DNA of 64,000 nucleotides from the NCBI GenBank assembly GCA_004794785.1, contig SJOL01005577.1, positions 215,038 to 279,037 on the forward strand. The letters are read 5' to 3'. The notes under the pieces were generated by a model, which was not told the DNA's origin, searched no databases, and saw only the letters and a program-made list of their open reading frames with translations. Position 1 is the stretch's first letter; each line of letters begins with the position of its first letter. The stretch is from Opisthorchis felineus (Eukaryota > Platyhelminthes > Trematoda > Opisthorchiida > Opisthorchiidae). A program made the translations under genes and the position numbers. Positions 13,501-23,727 of the stretch are shown piece after piece.

Positions 13501-16500
13501 TGATGACAGGAATTTTTTTAGATCAACTTCCTGAAAAACCAGCCGGTCGGTATAAGGAACTTCACACATGCGGCTCCCTATTGTCAGATCTTCCGTGAGT
13601 TAGGATAAAATATTCAACTACTCACGAGTAGCCAGAGTTCAAGGGATTCACTACACGGAGCTGTTGAGTTCATGTACGTTATGCAAATGAGTGGGGTCTG
13701 TGGTCGCGTGTCTCCGTTCATTCGAAATCTTCAGCCAGGTCCTCACTCATCATCATTCTCAGAAACCAGACTAAATTTATTTATAGAAGGTTCGATTTTA
13801 TGCTCTCCCGGAGGCTTCATTGCGTTTAACACTGACCGTAAACAGTGCACAGTCAATCAGATGCTTTAAAAGGAAGAGGCGGATGGCAATTTCTTCTAGT
13901 TATTTGTTTTTCAGGGTTTAACATATTTGTCCATTGGTCGAGCGCCGGCTCCCTGTGTGCTGTATTCGTTGGACTCATTTCCGTAAGATAGTTGAGGTTG
14001 GTCACCCAATGTTGGTTTATTTCCTTTCATAAACGAGGGATATCAGTTAGCGCTTCCATCGATACGTGAAACTGGCATTTAGTTGTTTAAGTTGGACCCA
14101 AGAGGAGTCCCCTCGGGAGCACGGCCTCTTTTCACAATATTCTTTGATAAGCTGCGCCCGGAAAATTTTTTACCTCTTGATGGTTGACTCTAGTCTTCAA
14201 GAAGAGGATACCTGTACCGTCCACATCTTCCATCGGACGACGCAATCAATCTTCGCTGTAAAATTCTATTGCCAGCAACAGTACAACAAAAATGACCTCT
14301 GTCGCGTGCTGAGTTAAATACGGTAGCTGTGATCGCAAAACTCATAGGGAGCTACTTCTGTATGGCCTGCGGATGTTCTCAAAATAGACAAAACATTGTT
14401 GGTTGCTTAAGTCGTTTTATTGGTTTTAATCTATTTTGGTTGATTTTATCGTCTTAAGATAACCACTTTAGCAGTGACTGAGAGGCCATGAAAGATAGCC
14501 TAATTGATGTTATGAAACAGAGAAAGAGACTAGCATAAGTGGTGCACCGAGCAGTTCCTTTGCTTTGCTTGGAGACAACAAGCAGGTATTTTGATGGAGG
14601 TTCGATAATGTCTGTGCATTGCGCATTATTAACTGAGGAGTTTGGACAATTTCAACAAGGGTAAAATCCTACAGGAAAACTTCAGTCATACACTTCTATA
14701 GAATTTGATTAACTCTTTGAATAATGCTTTCCGCTGGCTGTCTTCCTCTCTGAAAAATCACGTTTCCTGGGTTTCATTAAGTGATTCGGTGATAGTTATT
14801 AGCTAAATGACCACGAACGAATGCCCATTCTTCTGATGCAATCTTGCTCGGAAAATCCGGCTCTTTCCATTAAAGGCAGGTCAATTTAACCTGGCACAGA
14901 AACCGAAGACTTACATGGTCTGTGCTGAATTGTACAGGTATGCGTGTAACTAGCTACTTAACCGGATCGCACTTTTCTAATTTTCTTATCGCTAGGTTAC
15001 AACCATGAATCACAAATACTTCCGAACACATTTGGAAGATTCTCTCTCGCAGGGTAGACCACTTCTGATCGAAGATATTGGCGAGGAGATAGATCCTTCG
15101 TTGGACGACGTCCTGGAGAAAAACTTCCTAAAGTCGGGGACGGGATTAAAAGTTAAAGTGAGCGACAAAGAAATAGATCTTCAGAAAGGCTTCACGCTCT
15201 ATTTTACCACCAAGTTACCAAATCCTGCCTATCCACCCGAGGTCGCAGCCCGAACCTCAATAATCGATTTTACAGTCACATCTCAAGGACTTGAGGATCA
15301 GCTCCTGGCGCGGGTGATTCAAACAGAAAAAGAAGTGAGAATTCGTTGTCAAACTGTTGTCTGTGATAAAGACTCCCATATATCTATTTTAGGGTGATTG
15401 TCGACCTACATTTGCCTACTGTTTCAAGACAAGTGTCGTTCGCCTTTCCTAAGAAATGAAAAACCATAAAGTCAATCGTTGCGGACAGGTGAATATTTTA
15501 CTTCCGCTTTCGTTTTCTCCCAGGACTTGGAGGCGCAGAGAGTCACACTCATCGCGAACACGACCGCTAACCGTCGACGCATTCTGGAACTAGAAAATAG
15601 CCTTTTATATCGTTTAGCTAACACGGAAGGTTCACTCGTTGACGATCAAGGACTGGTGGATGTACTTCAAACCACAAAATCGACTGCCATCGAAGTTGCA
15701 CACCAACTCACTCTGGCGCAAGACACCGAAGCTGAAATAACGGCTGCTCGTGAAGAGTTCCGACCCGTTGCAGCAAGAGGATCATTGCTATATTTTTTCA
15801 TTACGGAACTCACTGGTGTCAACCCAATGTACCATACGGGTCTAAACCGGTTTTTGCGCCTCTTTGATAAGTCCATGGCTTTGTCCGAAACATGTCCAGT
15901 CACTTCCAAGCGCGTTCAGAATATTATCAACTATATGACACGATCAGTATGGGCGTTCGCCGTGCGCGGCATGTTCAAAATGGATCGGACCATGACAACG
16001 CTACTGCTCGCATTGCGAATCGATTTACAGAGGAAAAATATACGCCAAGAAGAATTCATCACTTTCATCCAGGTACGGCATATGTTCTTATGGCTTCTGT
16101 TCCTGACTTCGGTATCCAGAGGCAGAAATGGTGAGGTCGGCAGGTTTCAGCAGTATAGAATAGTATTCTTTCTGCCATGTGTTTTATTGACGAGTAATAT
16201 TGTGCGTTGCTTTGGGTATCGTTCGCGCTTCTTAAGGATGGATGAAAATACTCGCCAGGTGGTTCGCATACTCTACCATAGCCTCACAGTTACCGGACTA
16301 GGAACTTGGTGGAGTTAGATTTGTGCCTGATGTGGAATCACTCATCTAAAGCAGCCTAGCTGCGCGTTGCATACCCTGACTTCCTATGGCTAGTTGAAGC
16401 GGGTCTTTGCAGGATACCAGCGATATTTCTGAACGTGAATGAAACCACTGTATGATGCCCCTTCAGCCTCATATGACACACAAGCTGATCAGTACCTCAA

Positions 16501-19500
16501 AAACCATAAAATAAGCGACTAGGAATAACAGCGTTGAAGCACACCCACTAAAATGCCTAACCGCCGAGCTGCTAACGGCCAGTTTTTGTCTGAAAAATCA
16601 CTGTGGTAAAAATGACCTGGCAACAGTACCGTTGATCGGATACACTTACTGAGGCGGAACCGAGATACACCACCAAGCCATAGGGAAGGCTGGCATGTAG
16701 CGCAGTCTATTCTACCCCATATACGCGAGTCCCCTGCTGACGGGCGGTGTCTTCTCAACGCAAGAACACGGTAGCCCCTTGTCTTAGCTCACGTAGCTCA
16801 CGTCCGCACTAGCTTGGATTTAGAAGAAACAGAGGCTCGGCCTAACGTACTTCAAAGCCGATAGAACACCCTAGTAGTTCATATCCTACGTGGAACACCT
16901 TCCGAAACTTTTGAACACATTCAGTACAAGTCTCTCTATGGCATTGTTGAAACGACCTCAATCTCAACGAATGTGTTTTTGATACCCACTGAATGACTTC
17001 CATGCCGTCAAATCGCAGGTCTCCCTGAGTGCATTTAACCATCTAACTGTAGGAAAACATATAACATCATTCTCTTGAGGATCATATAAGTGGCATGACT
17101 TCAACTGCAGATTTTATTTGAAAGGACATTCTCGCTTACCCCTGAGTAGCGGGGACTCTTGATCATATATACACCTTCGTGGTAGTGTGCCTTAATGAGA
17201 CAGCTTTTTCGGAATCTTGGCTCTCGTCACAGTGGAGCAGGAGTTATGCACTACCCGATCGTAAGAAGAAAGTGATAACCCAGTATTTCTCCGGGCTATA
17301 CAACCATGAAGCTTTGGATTAGTTTGAAACGACAACGCAGAATGTCGCAAACAATCAAGCCTGTAAGCATAAGTCATACCTCATTAAAAACCTAACCATA
17401 ATAAATTCACCATCTACACGTTAACGTCCGTGTCCTCGGCAAACGAATAGTGGTAATGCGCTTGATCAACCGGTATTCGGTAGTGTTCTGGTTTGAGTAC
17501 GATCTATCAGTTCCTTTGAGCTACTTTGTCATTTACGGTGTTTTGTTACACTGTGATTTCTATTCTACTTTCTACCACGCATTAAAGGGAGGCTCAGCTC
17601 TGGACTTGAAACTAGCACCACCAAAACCTGGCAAATGGGTCACTGACATGACGTGGCTAAACCTGGTCGCACTGTCAAAACTGAATGAGTTCGCCAATAT
17701 TATTCAGCAAGTTCTTGGTTCTGAACGGGTCTGGCGTCAATGGTTTGATAAGGAAGCCCCAGAGGAGGAAGTTATTCCTTGTGGTTACGAGCATTCCCTC
17801 GATGTTTTCCGCCGTTTGTTGCTGATTAGGTCATGGTGTCCCGATCGGACGATGCAACAGGCACGAAAATATATCACCCATAACTTGGGTGCGACATTTT
17901 GTGAAGATGTTGCATCTAACATGGAGCAGTGAGTGCCATTCACACATGTCAATTTCATGGCTGGAAAGAGTTAAACCGCATTTTTATCAAAAGTTCAAAA
18001 AAGTGTTCTTTCATGGTAATAAACAATGTGGTATAATTTACGTCTACGAAAAGTTCCATACCGCTGTTTCAGCCCGTTTCTTTCACTGAAACATCACTCG
18101 TCTAACCAAAACTCTGTACGTTCGTTTTAAGGATTGTGTTGGAGTCGGATCCACGTACTCCACTGGTCGGCCTTCTAAGTATGGGCGCAGATCCTACTCC
18201 ATTTATCGAACAAGCTGCACGCCGTGCCAAAGTGGAGATCAATGCCGTCTCTATGGGTCAGGGACAAGAGATCCACGCCCGCCGTCTGGTCAAACAAGCG
18301 ATGCACGAAGGACAATGGGTTCTATTGCAAAACTGTCACTTATGCTTAAGCTATGTAGAAGAACTGTTTCTTCTGCTCTCTGGAGAACTTGGTGCCGGTG
18401 GTGCCGGTGGTAGCGGTGGTGGGGGCAGTGCAACGGCTGCCCAGGGAGGTGCTGGTGGTGCATCCGGGGTGGTCGGAGCCGAAGGAGCAGAAGGTGGGCC
18501 TGGAGGTGTTGTGGGTGGTCCAGAGGGTGGAGCTGGAAGTGGTCAAATGCTCCCTGGAGGTTTCCATGAGCGCTTCCGTCTTTGGGTAACCACAGAAGAA
18601 CACAAAAATTTCCCGATCACTTTCCTTCAAGTAGCCATAAAGTTTACCAACGAACCACCAGAGGGGATAAAAGCTAACTTGTCACGCACCTACACTGAAG
18701 TCACACAAGATTTCCTGGACACCTGTGTGACCGTGCACTGGAAGATAATGCTCTACGCTCTGGCATTTCTACACTGTACTGTCCAGGAAAGACGTAAATT
18801 CGGTCCTTTGGGTTGGAGCATTCCATATGAGTTCAACCAGTCAGATTTCAATGCTAGTGTACGGTTCATACAAAATCACTTGGATAGTTTGGAATTCAAA
18901 AAGGCACAAAAAGTCAGCGTAAGTCTGTACTTTTTTCTCATTTGTTTTAGTACAAAGCATATGGTAAGTTTTTGCCTATAATTCCTCATTTATTTTCCAA
19001 AGTAAGCAAAATTAAAGACCGCGATATTTTTGCGACGAAAGAGAGCCATGAAACCTAAGGGTAAACATTTGAAATAACTATCTTTCGGAAGTATACATCG
19101 TATGCTTTTATAGTGATGAAATTGGCTTCTTCAATAACTTAGTTACTCAACGATTTAGAGCGGCGCTCGAAATTCGCTGGCACTTAATAATAGGGCCAAG
19201 AATCTCTGAACATGCTCATCCCGATTTAATTTACTGTGGTTGACTCCCAACTGGAAATAAGAAAAGTCCGTCTTCCAAAGTAAGATCCATATTTGATTAT
19301 TAGGAGTGACATTTGTTCCCATAAGTCCAGTTGCACTTGATAGCATTCCGTCTATAAAGTCATGTGTTGTTTTCTGGCTACGAACACCTTGTGCTATGAA
19401 GCTAATATACAGTATTTTACCCAAAATGCAACCTAGTAAGAGGAACTGAAAAACCATGGATGACCCTGATGACCGAATACCTTCCGGAGCAAACTCTCGG

Positions 19501-22500
19501 TGAAATGTTGACTGCCTGCTAACTTCTGTAGGAAATGATGGGAGATCTAGCTATTCTACTAACCAGTAGTCTGTCCAGAAAGGAAGAATTACACAAGAAG
19601 TCGCTACTCGATAAGCTAATGCGAGTCCACCACAGCACTGATCGTCCACCTATGCCGATTGGTTGTGTTCAACTACCAGCCGGACGGTCGCGGGTTGGAG
19701 CCCTCAAGTGATTCGCAAGATGCGCGCTACTGATGGTTCGCATCAAGGTTGGAACAGCCATACTTCTCAGCCTTTCAGCACACAAGGGCTGCATTTTCGA
19801 GAAAGTTGTTCTTTCCTGGACAACCTCGAAAGTTCAGACATACTATAAAGCTCATACACAGGTGTAGGACAGATCAATTTGATTTAAATAACGTTGATTT
19901 TATGGTCAGTTTGTCCCACCAAAGCTTCTTCTTGCTGCACATATGTCAGTCTTTATCCCATTGTTGCACAAGTTTCCTCACCGTTTTCTACGATGTGGTT
20001 TGCCCCTTCTTTGGAACACTTAAATCTCTGCTAGTTATAAAGTGAAAATATCATCAGTATTCGAGCGCTGTTGTTTTTACAACTTCATCCATTTCTTGTA
20101 AGCTGTTGTGATAGTTCCGGAGGACCGTTGCAACACGTACTGCAGTGCATGTTTGTTGCCATTGATATTACCACTTAAAGCCAGCTGAACACTGCCCATT
20201 AGTATGAGGACAACTGTAACACATCATGCATTCTATTCCTATAGTAACACCTCTGCATTTTGTTCCAATAGCACCACATAAAGTGTGCTTCTACTGTGCT
20301 ATATTAACGAAATTTGTTGCTAACTTAGCCTCAGTTGATATTGGTTTGTGCTCTCATTGCATGAAATGGGACCGTCTCGTCACTCACAATACGCTGTCGT
20401 AAAGGATGACAATTCATGAAATACTAGACAGTAAACATGCGATTGCTTGAACACGTGTCGTTGCCGTCTGAAACCTTGTGTGGTGTTTGCCACAGTTGTG
20501 TTCTTCCTTTAGACGGAATGATAAGCCCCAGCTAAATCACCCACTGCATGGTACAGAAAGCAACCCATCCAAACCTAGGCTTTATCAAACAGTAGTACAC
20601 TAGATCCAGAAGCTGGTTCCAATTGCTGGACAATTTAGTAGCCTAAACCTGTTGAGGCTCGTTTTTGCCTGCTGTCGCTTCTTTGATTCTGGTTGTGACT
20701 ATGGTTGTCTACAATTGTCGTTGTGTCTCAAGCGCGCCTCAGCAAGATCGTAAACATAAGTTCCAACCGTAGGGCTCACATGACGAAAATACAGTATAGA
20801 TACACGAGACTTAACAACATCACTCCGTATCCACAAATGCTATGGGTAACAAACTAACAAGTGGTACAGCCCCGTTTTGCACTGAAGCTTTGTCATGTGG
20901 GTTCTGTTTTCACCATCTCATGGTGTAGCGCACGAGACGGTTGAGTATTCCATGTAGTTTCCGGTGTACGGCCTTCAAGCTAAAATACATGTTTGTCTGA
21001 CTTTCATCCATACCAGACGTGTACTGGTTTCAGTGAACAATTCGCACCGTCGTCCGTTAACTTATGAAGAAATTATGAATTGGATGACCATAACACGGGA
21101 ACTGAAGAAGAATGGCTTCATTATCATATGTAGATCGTACGCATCAAAAGTCCTTGAGGCTGTAAATGACGGAGCCCACTGTCAACATGATGTGAACGGT
21201 CAGACTGGGGAGCTCGAATGTTTTGTTTGAGTAATTGCCTATTATATACTCACGTTGTTTGCCTGTTTCTAATTATTTGTTGTCTAGTAATTTGTTCACT
21301 CAATTATTCACTTGCTTGCCCACTTACTTATTTACTTACCCAGTTGCATACTTACCTACTTACCTGCTTACTTGCCAACTTACTTTACTTTACTAACCTA
21401 CCTACCTACGTACCTATTTTCTTATTTTTGCTTTATTTTTTTATTTTGTTTAATTAATTGCTTGTCCCTGTAAACAGACTGAGCGGAAGATGCGGGGATC
21501 TGTTTGTTGGTGAAATTGATTGTCGTGTACTCATTACAGATCGAGGAGGTGGTGATGCTAATTATTTGCACAGCCATAGTACGATAAGCACCCTAGGTCG
21601 CAAAATCTTGACAGTTTGTTCAGACAGCCAAAGCACAGTGGTAGCTGGTCCCGGGTGGAGTTGATAGTTTAGCTCACATGTGACAATATACTGATGATCG
21701 TGTCACCGCTAGATCCTGGCTAATTCATAGTTATTTCTTCATTCAGGGTATTGACTGGAAATGCGTGCGATACATGATTGCTGAAATTCAATACGGTGGA
21801 AGAGTCACTGATGATTTTGACCTGCGGTTGCTCATTACAATCACTCGGACCTATTTTCAAGAACGAATGTTTGCACCGGAATTCGAACTAACCACCAATT
21901 ATCCGATTCCACGATTTTCCGCTCCTAACGAATATCTGAATTACATTGCCAACGATCTACCGCAACGAGATTCTCCAGAAGCTCTGGGACTGCATTCAAA
22001 TGCAGAAATAACCTACTCGGCCCAATGTACAAGTTATATTCTGTCAACTATTGTATCTATTCAACCGAAAGAGACTGCTGCAGACTCTGGGGAAGAGGGT
22101 GGCGGTGGTGGTAAGCCAGCTGTGGTGGAAACACGTGAAGCCATTGTGCATCGACTATGCACCGAGATGTTGTCTAAACTACCGCCAACTTACGTTCCGT
22201 ATCAGGTAGCCGAGCAAATCGAAGCACTAGGCGCATTGAAACCAATGACCATTTTCCTGAGACAGGAAGTAGATCGTATTAACAAGGTGATTGCGCTGGT
22301 TGGGAGTACGCTGAAGGATCTACGACTGGCTATCGACGGTACAGTGGTTATGAATGATACTCTGAAAGACGCACTGGATTGCATTTATGACGCTCGAGTA
22401 CCGGCTGTTTGGACCAGGGTGAGTTTTTGTCCTAGTCACTAGGTCATATTTTCTGGAAAGGGTGTAAAGGGAATTTTGGGTATAATTTCAGAACATTTTG

Positions 22501-23727
22501 AAAAACAATCGATTGCTTTTCGAGCTTTTCTGAAACGGTAGATTTTTGATCGCTTCGAAGCGCTTTCCAACTGACTGAACTTTGAGAAGTTGTTTTGTTT
22601 CTTCATTAAAACGACTGACAATTTTCCATAGCCTTAATTAACTAGGGAAACATGCCGTGACGCAGCTGGTCGCAGAGAGTAAAGCAATCACTCAAGAACA
22701 AGCGCCTGAAAATTGGGAATAATTTACGGACCCAACCGTCATATGGTTTGTTTGTCTTTCAATCTTTTAATGGGATGAAAGAAGAACCTCACACTCTGCT
22801 GCCCAGATGATATTACATCGCCCACGTAAAGCGCTTCTTTGGCCACTTTATACCAAGAGTAAGGGAGGCTCAAAACCGTGTTTTCCACCAAATAGCACCT
22901 AGTGATTTATACATTTCGGAAGGAACGCCCTTACTTACGTAGAGCAACGCAGTTGCACCTTCCTCATGTTAGGAGTTTTCGATATTTTCCATAATGTTTC
23001 GATGAAATTCCCAAGGCGGAAATGGAAGAACCATAAATGGTCCTGATAGTCAGCCGAATGCCGATTCTTTTCCAAAGTGTTATGATGTCAGCTTGGTTGT
23101 TAACTCACCCTCTTTATCGTCCCCATTTCATACTCTCAAATTTTGCAGAGTTCGTGGGACTCATCTACCCTTGGCTTCTGGTACACGGAACTGATCGAGC
23201 GCAATGCCCAGTTCAGTTCTTGGCTGGAGAATGGACGACCCGTTTGCTTCTGGATGACTGGGTTCTTCAATCCTCAGGGGTTCTTGACCGCCATGCGGCA
23301 AGAAGTGAGCAGAATGCACGAAGGTTGGTCGTTGGATAGTGTGGTTTTGGCCAGTAAGATGACTCGAGCTAACGCGGAAGACCTGAAGGACCCGCCTTCC
23401 GAAGGTGGTGTTTACGTGTACGGTTTGTTCCTCGAAGGAGCAGCGTGGGATCGACGAACATCCCGACTGGTCGAACCAAAGCCAAAAATTCTATATGACA
23501 TCATGTCAGTGATAAATATTTATGCGGTTCAAGAGGCTCAGGCCACAAAAAGACAAGGTGGTGGTGAAACAAAAGGAGACGCTCAGAGACAATGCTATTC
23601 ATGTCCAATCTACCGAAAACCACGGCGAACTGACCTAACCTATGTGGCCAGTGTTGACCTGGGATGCACGAAGACGGCAGATCATTGGATACTTCGCGGT
23701 GTGGCACTGCTTTGCGACATAAAGTAG
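1398..23727 (+). CDS. Axonemal dynein heavy chain, outer-arm gamma type (DNAH5/DNAH8-like), C-terminal part
   Basis: Twelve exons joined by GT-AG introns keep one reading frame for 1,901 codons (5,706 nt) and end in a natural TAG. The product is the ATP-driven motor of the ciliary/flagellar outer dynein arm; in flukes it would act in sperm, flame cells and larval cilia. Order in the fragment: region before AAA4 (residues 1-90), AAA4 with P-loop GVGGSGK (about 144-150), stalk coiled coil 1 (about 365-475), microtubule-binding tip (about 488-608), coiled coil 2 (about 608-700), AAA5 with [15 protein letters not shown]6 with VLLQNCHL, and the C-terminal domain ending [15 protein letters not shown]. 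The whole-length match in AAA5 to the tail fits DNAH5/DNAH8 better than inner-arm families (from memory, not searched). Full dyneins have about 4,500 residues, so about 60% lies upstream of the window. Odd points: a glycine-rich insert in AAA6, and arginine instead of the usual glutamine after the AAA4 P-loop. Confidence 0.96.
1589..3340. other. Dynein intron A-B
   Basis: 1.75 kb. It holds a 115-codon plus-strand open frame (2307-2654) with no recognisable domain and no sign of being an exon. No repeat was identified. Confidence 0.5.
3341..3410 (+). CDS. Dynein exon B: RDAPE...KVYEP segment
   Basis: A short 70-nt exon between acceptor TTTTAG (3340) and donor GTAAGT (3411). Its first base completes the split Arg codon, giving [17 protein letters not shown] and then PKVYEP, a conserved dynein stretch just before AAA4. 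The intron phase matches both neighbours. A 171-residue minus-strand open frame overlapping it is a shadow. Confidence 0.92.
3411..6901. other. Dynein intron B-C with simple repeats and a LINE end
   Basis: 3.5 kb. A TTTG/TGTGG-rich simple-repeat patch lies at about 3553-3600 and a short GTTTAAAGTTAAA duplication at about 4128-4155. A GC-richer unidentified block lies at 4290-4640, followed by a run of about 12 Gs near 4651. The 3' end of a LINE lies at 5825-6345. The rest shows nothing recognisable. Confidence 0.6.
5825..6345 (+). mobile_element. LINE 3'-end fragment (reverse-transcriptase C-terminal region)
   Basis: Conceptual translation, crossing stops and frame changes, gives [55 protein letters not shown] and [16 protein letters not shown]. 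These match the C-terminal part of trematode APE/RT non-LTR retrotransposon proteins (ETWPLR...DHRCLRSIAR...LRWLGHVLRMP...RCRLPGWGPRD pattern). The same element type lies at 28885-31620 on the other strand. It is dead (several stops), 5'-truncated in the manner of incomplete LINE reverse transcription, and sits in sense inside the dynein intron. Confidence 0.85.
6902..7155 (+). CDS. Dynein exon C: AAA4 with Walker A
   Basis: The acceptor CAACAG ends at 6901 and the donor is GTAAGC at 7156. The translation includes [35 protein letters not shown] and [12 protein letters not shown]. The P-loop GVGGSGK lies at 7070-7090 and marks the AAA4 nucleotide site. The residue after the catalytic Lys is Arg, where most dynein heavy chains have Gln (family knowledge). 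The exon ends two bases into an Arg codon. Confidence 0.96.
7302..7455 (+). CDS. Dynein exon D: AAA4 Walker B region
   Basis: The intron before it is only 146 nt. The exon completes the split Arg codon and reads [19 protein letters not shown], then the Walker B strand [19 protein letters not shown] and NNILASGM. The donor GTAAGT begins at 7456. The expected SGE(V) boundary reads SGM here, joined to ISGLFARDE in exon E. Confidence 0.95.
7955..8135 (+). mobile_element. tRNA-derived SINE, family B (copy 1)
   Basis: An A-box-like TGGCCGAGCG at 7964 and a B-box-like GGGTCCGAGAC at 8006 have tRNA-gene spacing (42 nt) and resemble a Leu/Ser-type tRNA head. The body, with GTGAGATGCGCGCTGCTGATG, AGTGCTTCTCGGC and CTTCACTTACAGG-type blocks, recurs at 55331-55497 and more distantly at 19653-19840. 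Three copies with a shared body beyond the tRNA part argue for a SINE rather than a tRNA gene. Confidence 0.75.
8491..8690 (+). repeat. Hammerhead-type repeat, composite copy in dynein intron
   Basis: A reverse-oriented head fragment (8491-8545) is followed by a forward tail (about 8600-8690) with the ribozyme-like core and the GGTTG/CAACC hairpin. Head and tail thus point in opposite directions, as at 35653-35845. It lies in sense inside the dynein intron. Confidence 0.7.
8611..8652 (+). ncRNA. Hammerhead-ribozyme-like motif (most complete core)
   Basis: Core CTGATGAG (8617-8624), stem II GCC/GGC with an 8-nt loop, CGAAA (8637-8641), a minimal stem III of one or two pairs (ACCGGT), and cleavage triplet GTA. 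The following GTGGG can pair with CCTTC before the core (C-G, U-U mismatch, U-G, C-G, C-G), giving stem I. All invariant core bases of a type I hammerhead are present, but stems I and III are weak, so in vitro activity is doubtful. Trematode repeats and Penelope-like elements with hammerheads are known. Confidence 0.55.
9231..10844 (+). CDS. Dynein exon E: AAA4 end, stalk coiled coils and microtubule-binding tip
   Basis: The largest exon, 1,614 nt (538 codons) without interruption. It starts [13 protein letters not shown] after acceptor AACTAG (9230). It holds the C-terminal part of AAA4 ([16 protein letters not shown]), then coiled coil 1 rich in Glu, Lys and Ala heptads, the microtubule-binding region starting near [19 protein letters not shown], and coiled coil 2 ([20 protein letters not shown]). 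NVAGLCSWT and GEKVRWSEE are dynein-family signatures. The last codons before donor GTAAGT (10845) are EGPV. Open frames on the minus strand here are shadows of the biased coiled-coil codons. Confidence 0.97.
10845..12274. other. Dynein intron E-F
   Basis: 1.4 kb. A 103-codon open frame at 11263-11574 overlaps a dispersed repeat and is not convincing as an exon. An inverted repeat lies at 11453-11690; nothing else is recognisable. Confidence 0.5.
11453..11690. repeat. Inverted pair of a dispersed repeat
   Basis: The left arm (about 11453-11510) has GTTGATCTGTT and CTTGGCAATCAGCTTGCAA; the right arm (about 11595-11690, reversed) carries CCTTGGCAATTGGCTTGCA and GTTGATCAGGTAGTTGTTG. A third copy at 43800-43900 (+) matches the right arm closely, through AAATATTGGTAG at its far end. 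Identity is roughly 75-80% by eye. A decayed fold-back or MITE-like element is possible; no terminal repeats or target duplications were established. Confidence 0.55.
12275..12430 (+). CDS. Dynein exon F: start of AAA5
   Basis: 156 nt between acceptor TTGTAG (12274) and donor GTAAGC (12431). It reads [19 protein letters not shown], then [20 protein letters not shown] and [13 protein letters not shown]. It matches the EWNLxGLP...[16 protein letters not shown] block of axonemal dyneins. Both ends are in phase 0. Confidence 0.95.
12431..14995. other. Dynein intron F-G
   Basis: 2.6 kb. I see no repeat family or exon in it; open frames are short and unrecognised. Confidence 0.5.
14996..15334 (+). 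CDS. Dynein exon G: AAA5 core
   Basis: 339 nt. It begins [20 protein letters not shown], continues [20 protein letters not shown] and [19 protein letters not shown], and ends in [20 protein letters not shown] plus VIQTEKE. These are hallmark AAA5 strings (RPLLIEDxGEExDP; TTKLPNPxYPPExxART). Donor GTGAGA at 15335; the next intron is only 189 nt. Confidence 0.97.
15524..16072 (+). CDS. Dynein exon H: AAA5-AAA6 connecting helices
   Basis: 549 nt from acceptor CTCCCAG (15523) to donor GTACGG (16073). It encodes the helical run [40 protein letters not shown], then [19 protein letters not shown]. The family pattern LEDNLLYRLxxTQGSLVxD is clear. Confidence 0.96.
16073..17587. other. Dynein intron H-I
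   Basis: 1.5 kb. No recognisable gene or repeat family, apart from a short direct duplication TAGCTCACGTAGCTCACG near 16786. Confidence 0.5.
17588..17928 (+). CDS. Dynein exon I: AAA6 N-terminal part
   Basis: It starts [20 protein letters not shown] after acceptor TTAAAG (17587), then [34 protein letters not shown] and [20 protein letters not shown]. The last codon is split (CA|G) at donor GTGAGT (17929). The GGxxLDL start and the RSWCPDR motif are typical of outer-arm heavy chains. Confidence 0.95.
18132..18918 (+). CDS. Dynein exon J: AAA6 core with glycine-rich insert
   Basis: It completes the Gln codon and reads [20 protein letters not shown], then [20 protein letters not shown] and [18 protein letters not shown]. 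Then comes a 57-residue Gly/Ala/Ser/Val/Glu-rich insert at 18391-18561 that I do not expect in other dyneins. The conserved sequence resumes at [19 protein letters not shown] and runs through [12 protein letters not shown] to [20 protein letters not shown]. The insert is in frame, without stops or splice signals that would remove it cleanly. Donor GTAAGT at 18919. Confidence 0.95.
18391..18561 (+). repeat. Glycine-rich low-complexity insert in dynein AAA6
   Basis: A run of 57 codons built from GGT/GGN, GCN, AGT and GAG, encoding Gly-Ala-Gly and Gly-Val-Val-Gly type repeats. It interrupts AAA6 between the VLLQNCHL strand and the FRLWVTTE strand, where other heavy chains have a short loop of roughly a dozen residues. 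It keeps frame and is flanked by perfectly conserved dynein sequence. Confidence 0.9.
19653..19840 (+). mobile_element. tRNA-derived SINE, family B (copy 2, diverged)
   Basis: Shares AGCCGGACGGTCGCGGGTT-type, AGATGCGCGCTACTGATG and TTCTCAGCCTTTCAGCA blocks with copy 1. The B-box-like GGGTTGGAGCCC lies near 19692; the A-box region is too decayed to read. Confidence 0.6.
21300..21420. repeat. Degenerate tetranucleotide microsatellite
   Basis: Alternating ACTT, ACCT and CTTA units (for example TTACCTACTTACCTGCTTAC) with interruptions, inside the dynein intron. The unit drifts between TTAC and CTAC. Confidence 0.85.
21747..22418 (+). CDS. Dynein exon K: C-terminal domain, first part
   Basis: It starts [20 protein letters not shown] after acceptor ATTCAG. 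It continues [38 protein letters not shown] and [19 protein letters not shown], and ends [20 protein letters not shown] plus PAVWTR. A short Gly run sits where DNAH5-type proteins also have a variable Gly/Ser loop. Donor GTGAGT at 22419. Confidence 0.96.
22419..23148. other. Dynein intron K-L
   Basis: 0.73 kb. No gene or repeat recognised. Confidence 0.5.
23149..23727 (+). CDS. Dynein exon L: last exon with stop codon
   Basis: It starts [20 protein letters not shown], then [57 protein letters not shown] and the C-terminus [15 protein letters not shown] followed by TAG (23725-23727). These are C-terminal dynein signatures. The nearest downstream polyadenylation-like hexamers are ATTAAA at 23814 and AATAAA at 24192. 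Confidence 0.97.
   Translation, partial: SSWDSSTLGFWYTELIERNAQFSSWLENGRPVCFWMTGFFNPQGFLTAMRQEVSRMHEGWSLDSVVLASKMTRANAEDLKDPPSEGGVYVYGLFLEGAAWDRRTSRLVEPKPKILYDIMSVINIYAVQEAQATKRQGGGETKGDAQRQCYSCPIYRKPRRTDLTYVASVDLGCTKTADHWILRGVALLCDIK

Larger units (their letters stand above)
18919..21746. other. Dynein intron J-K
   Basis: 2.8 kb. Contains SINE B copy 2 (19653-19840) and a tetranucleotide-rich patch (21300-21420). An 88-codon open frame at 20964-21230 is not recognised and lacks convincing splice signals. Confidence 0.55.

Noticed and set aside
21300..21420. Telomere- or satellite-like array
   Set aside because: The units are irregular ACTT/ACCT tetramers, not a telomeric hexamer, and the patch is short; a plain microsatellite.
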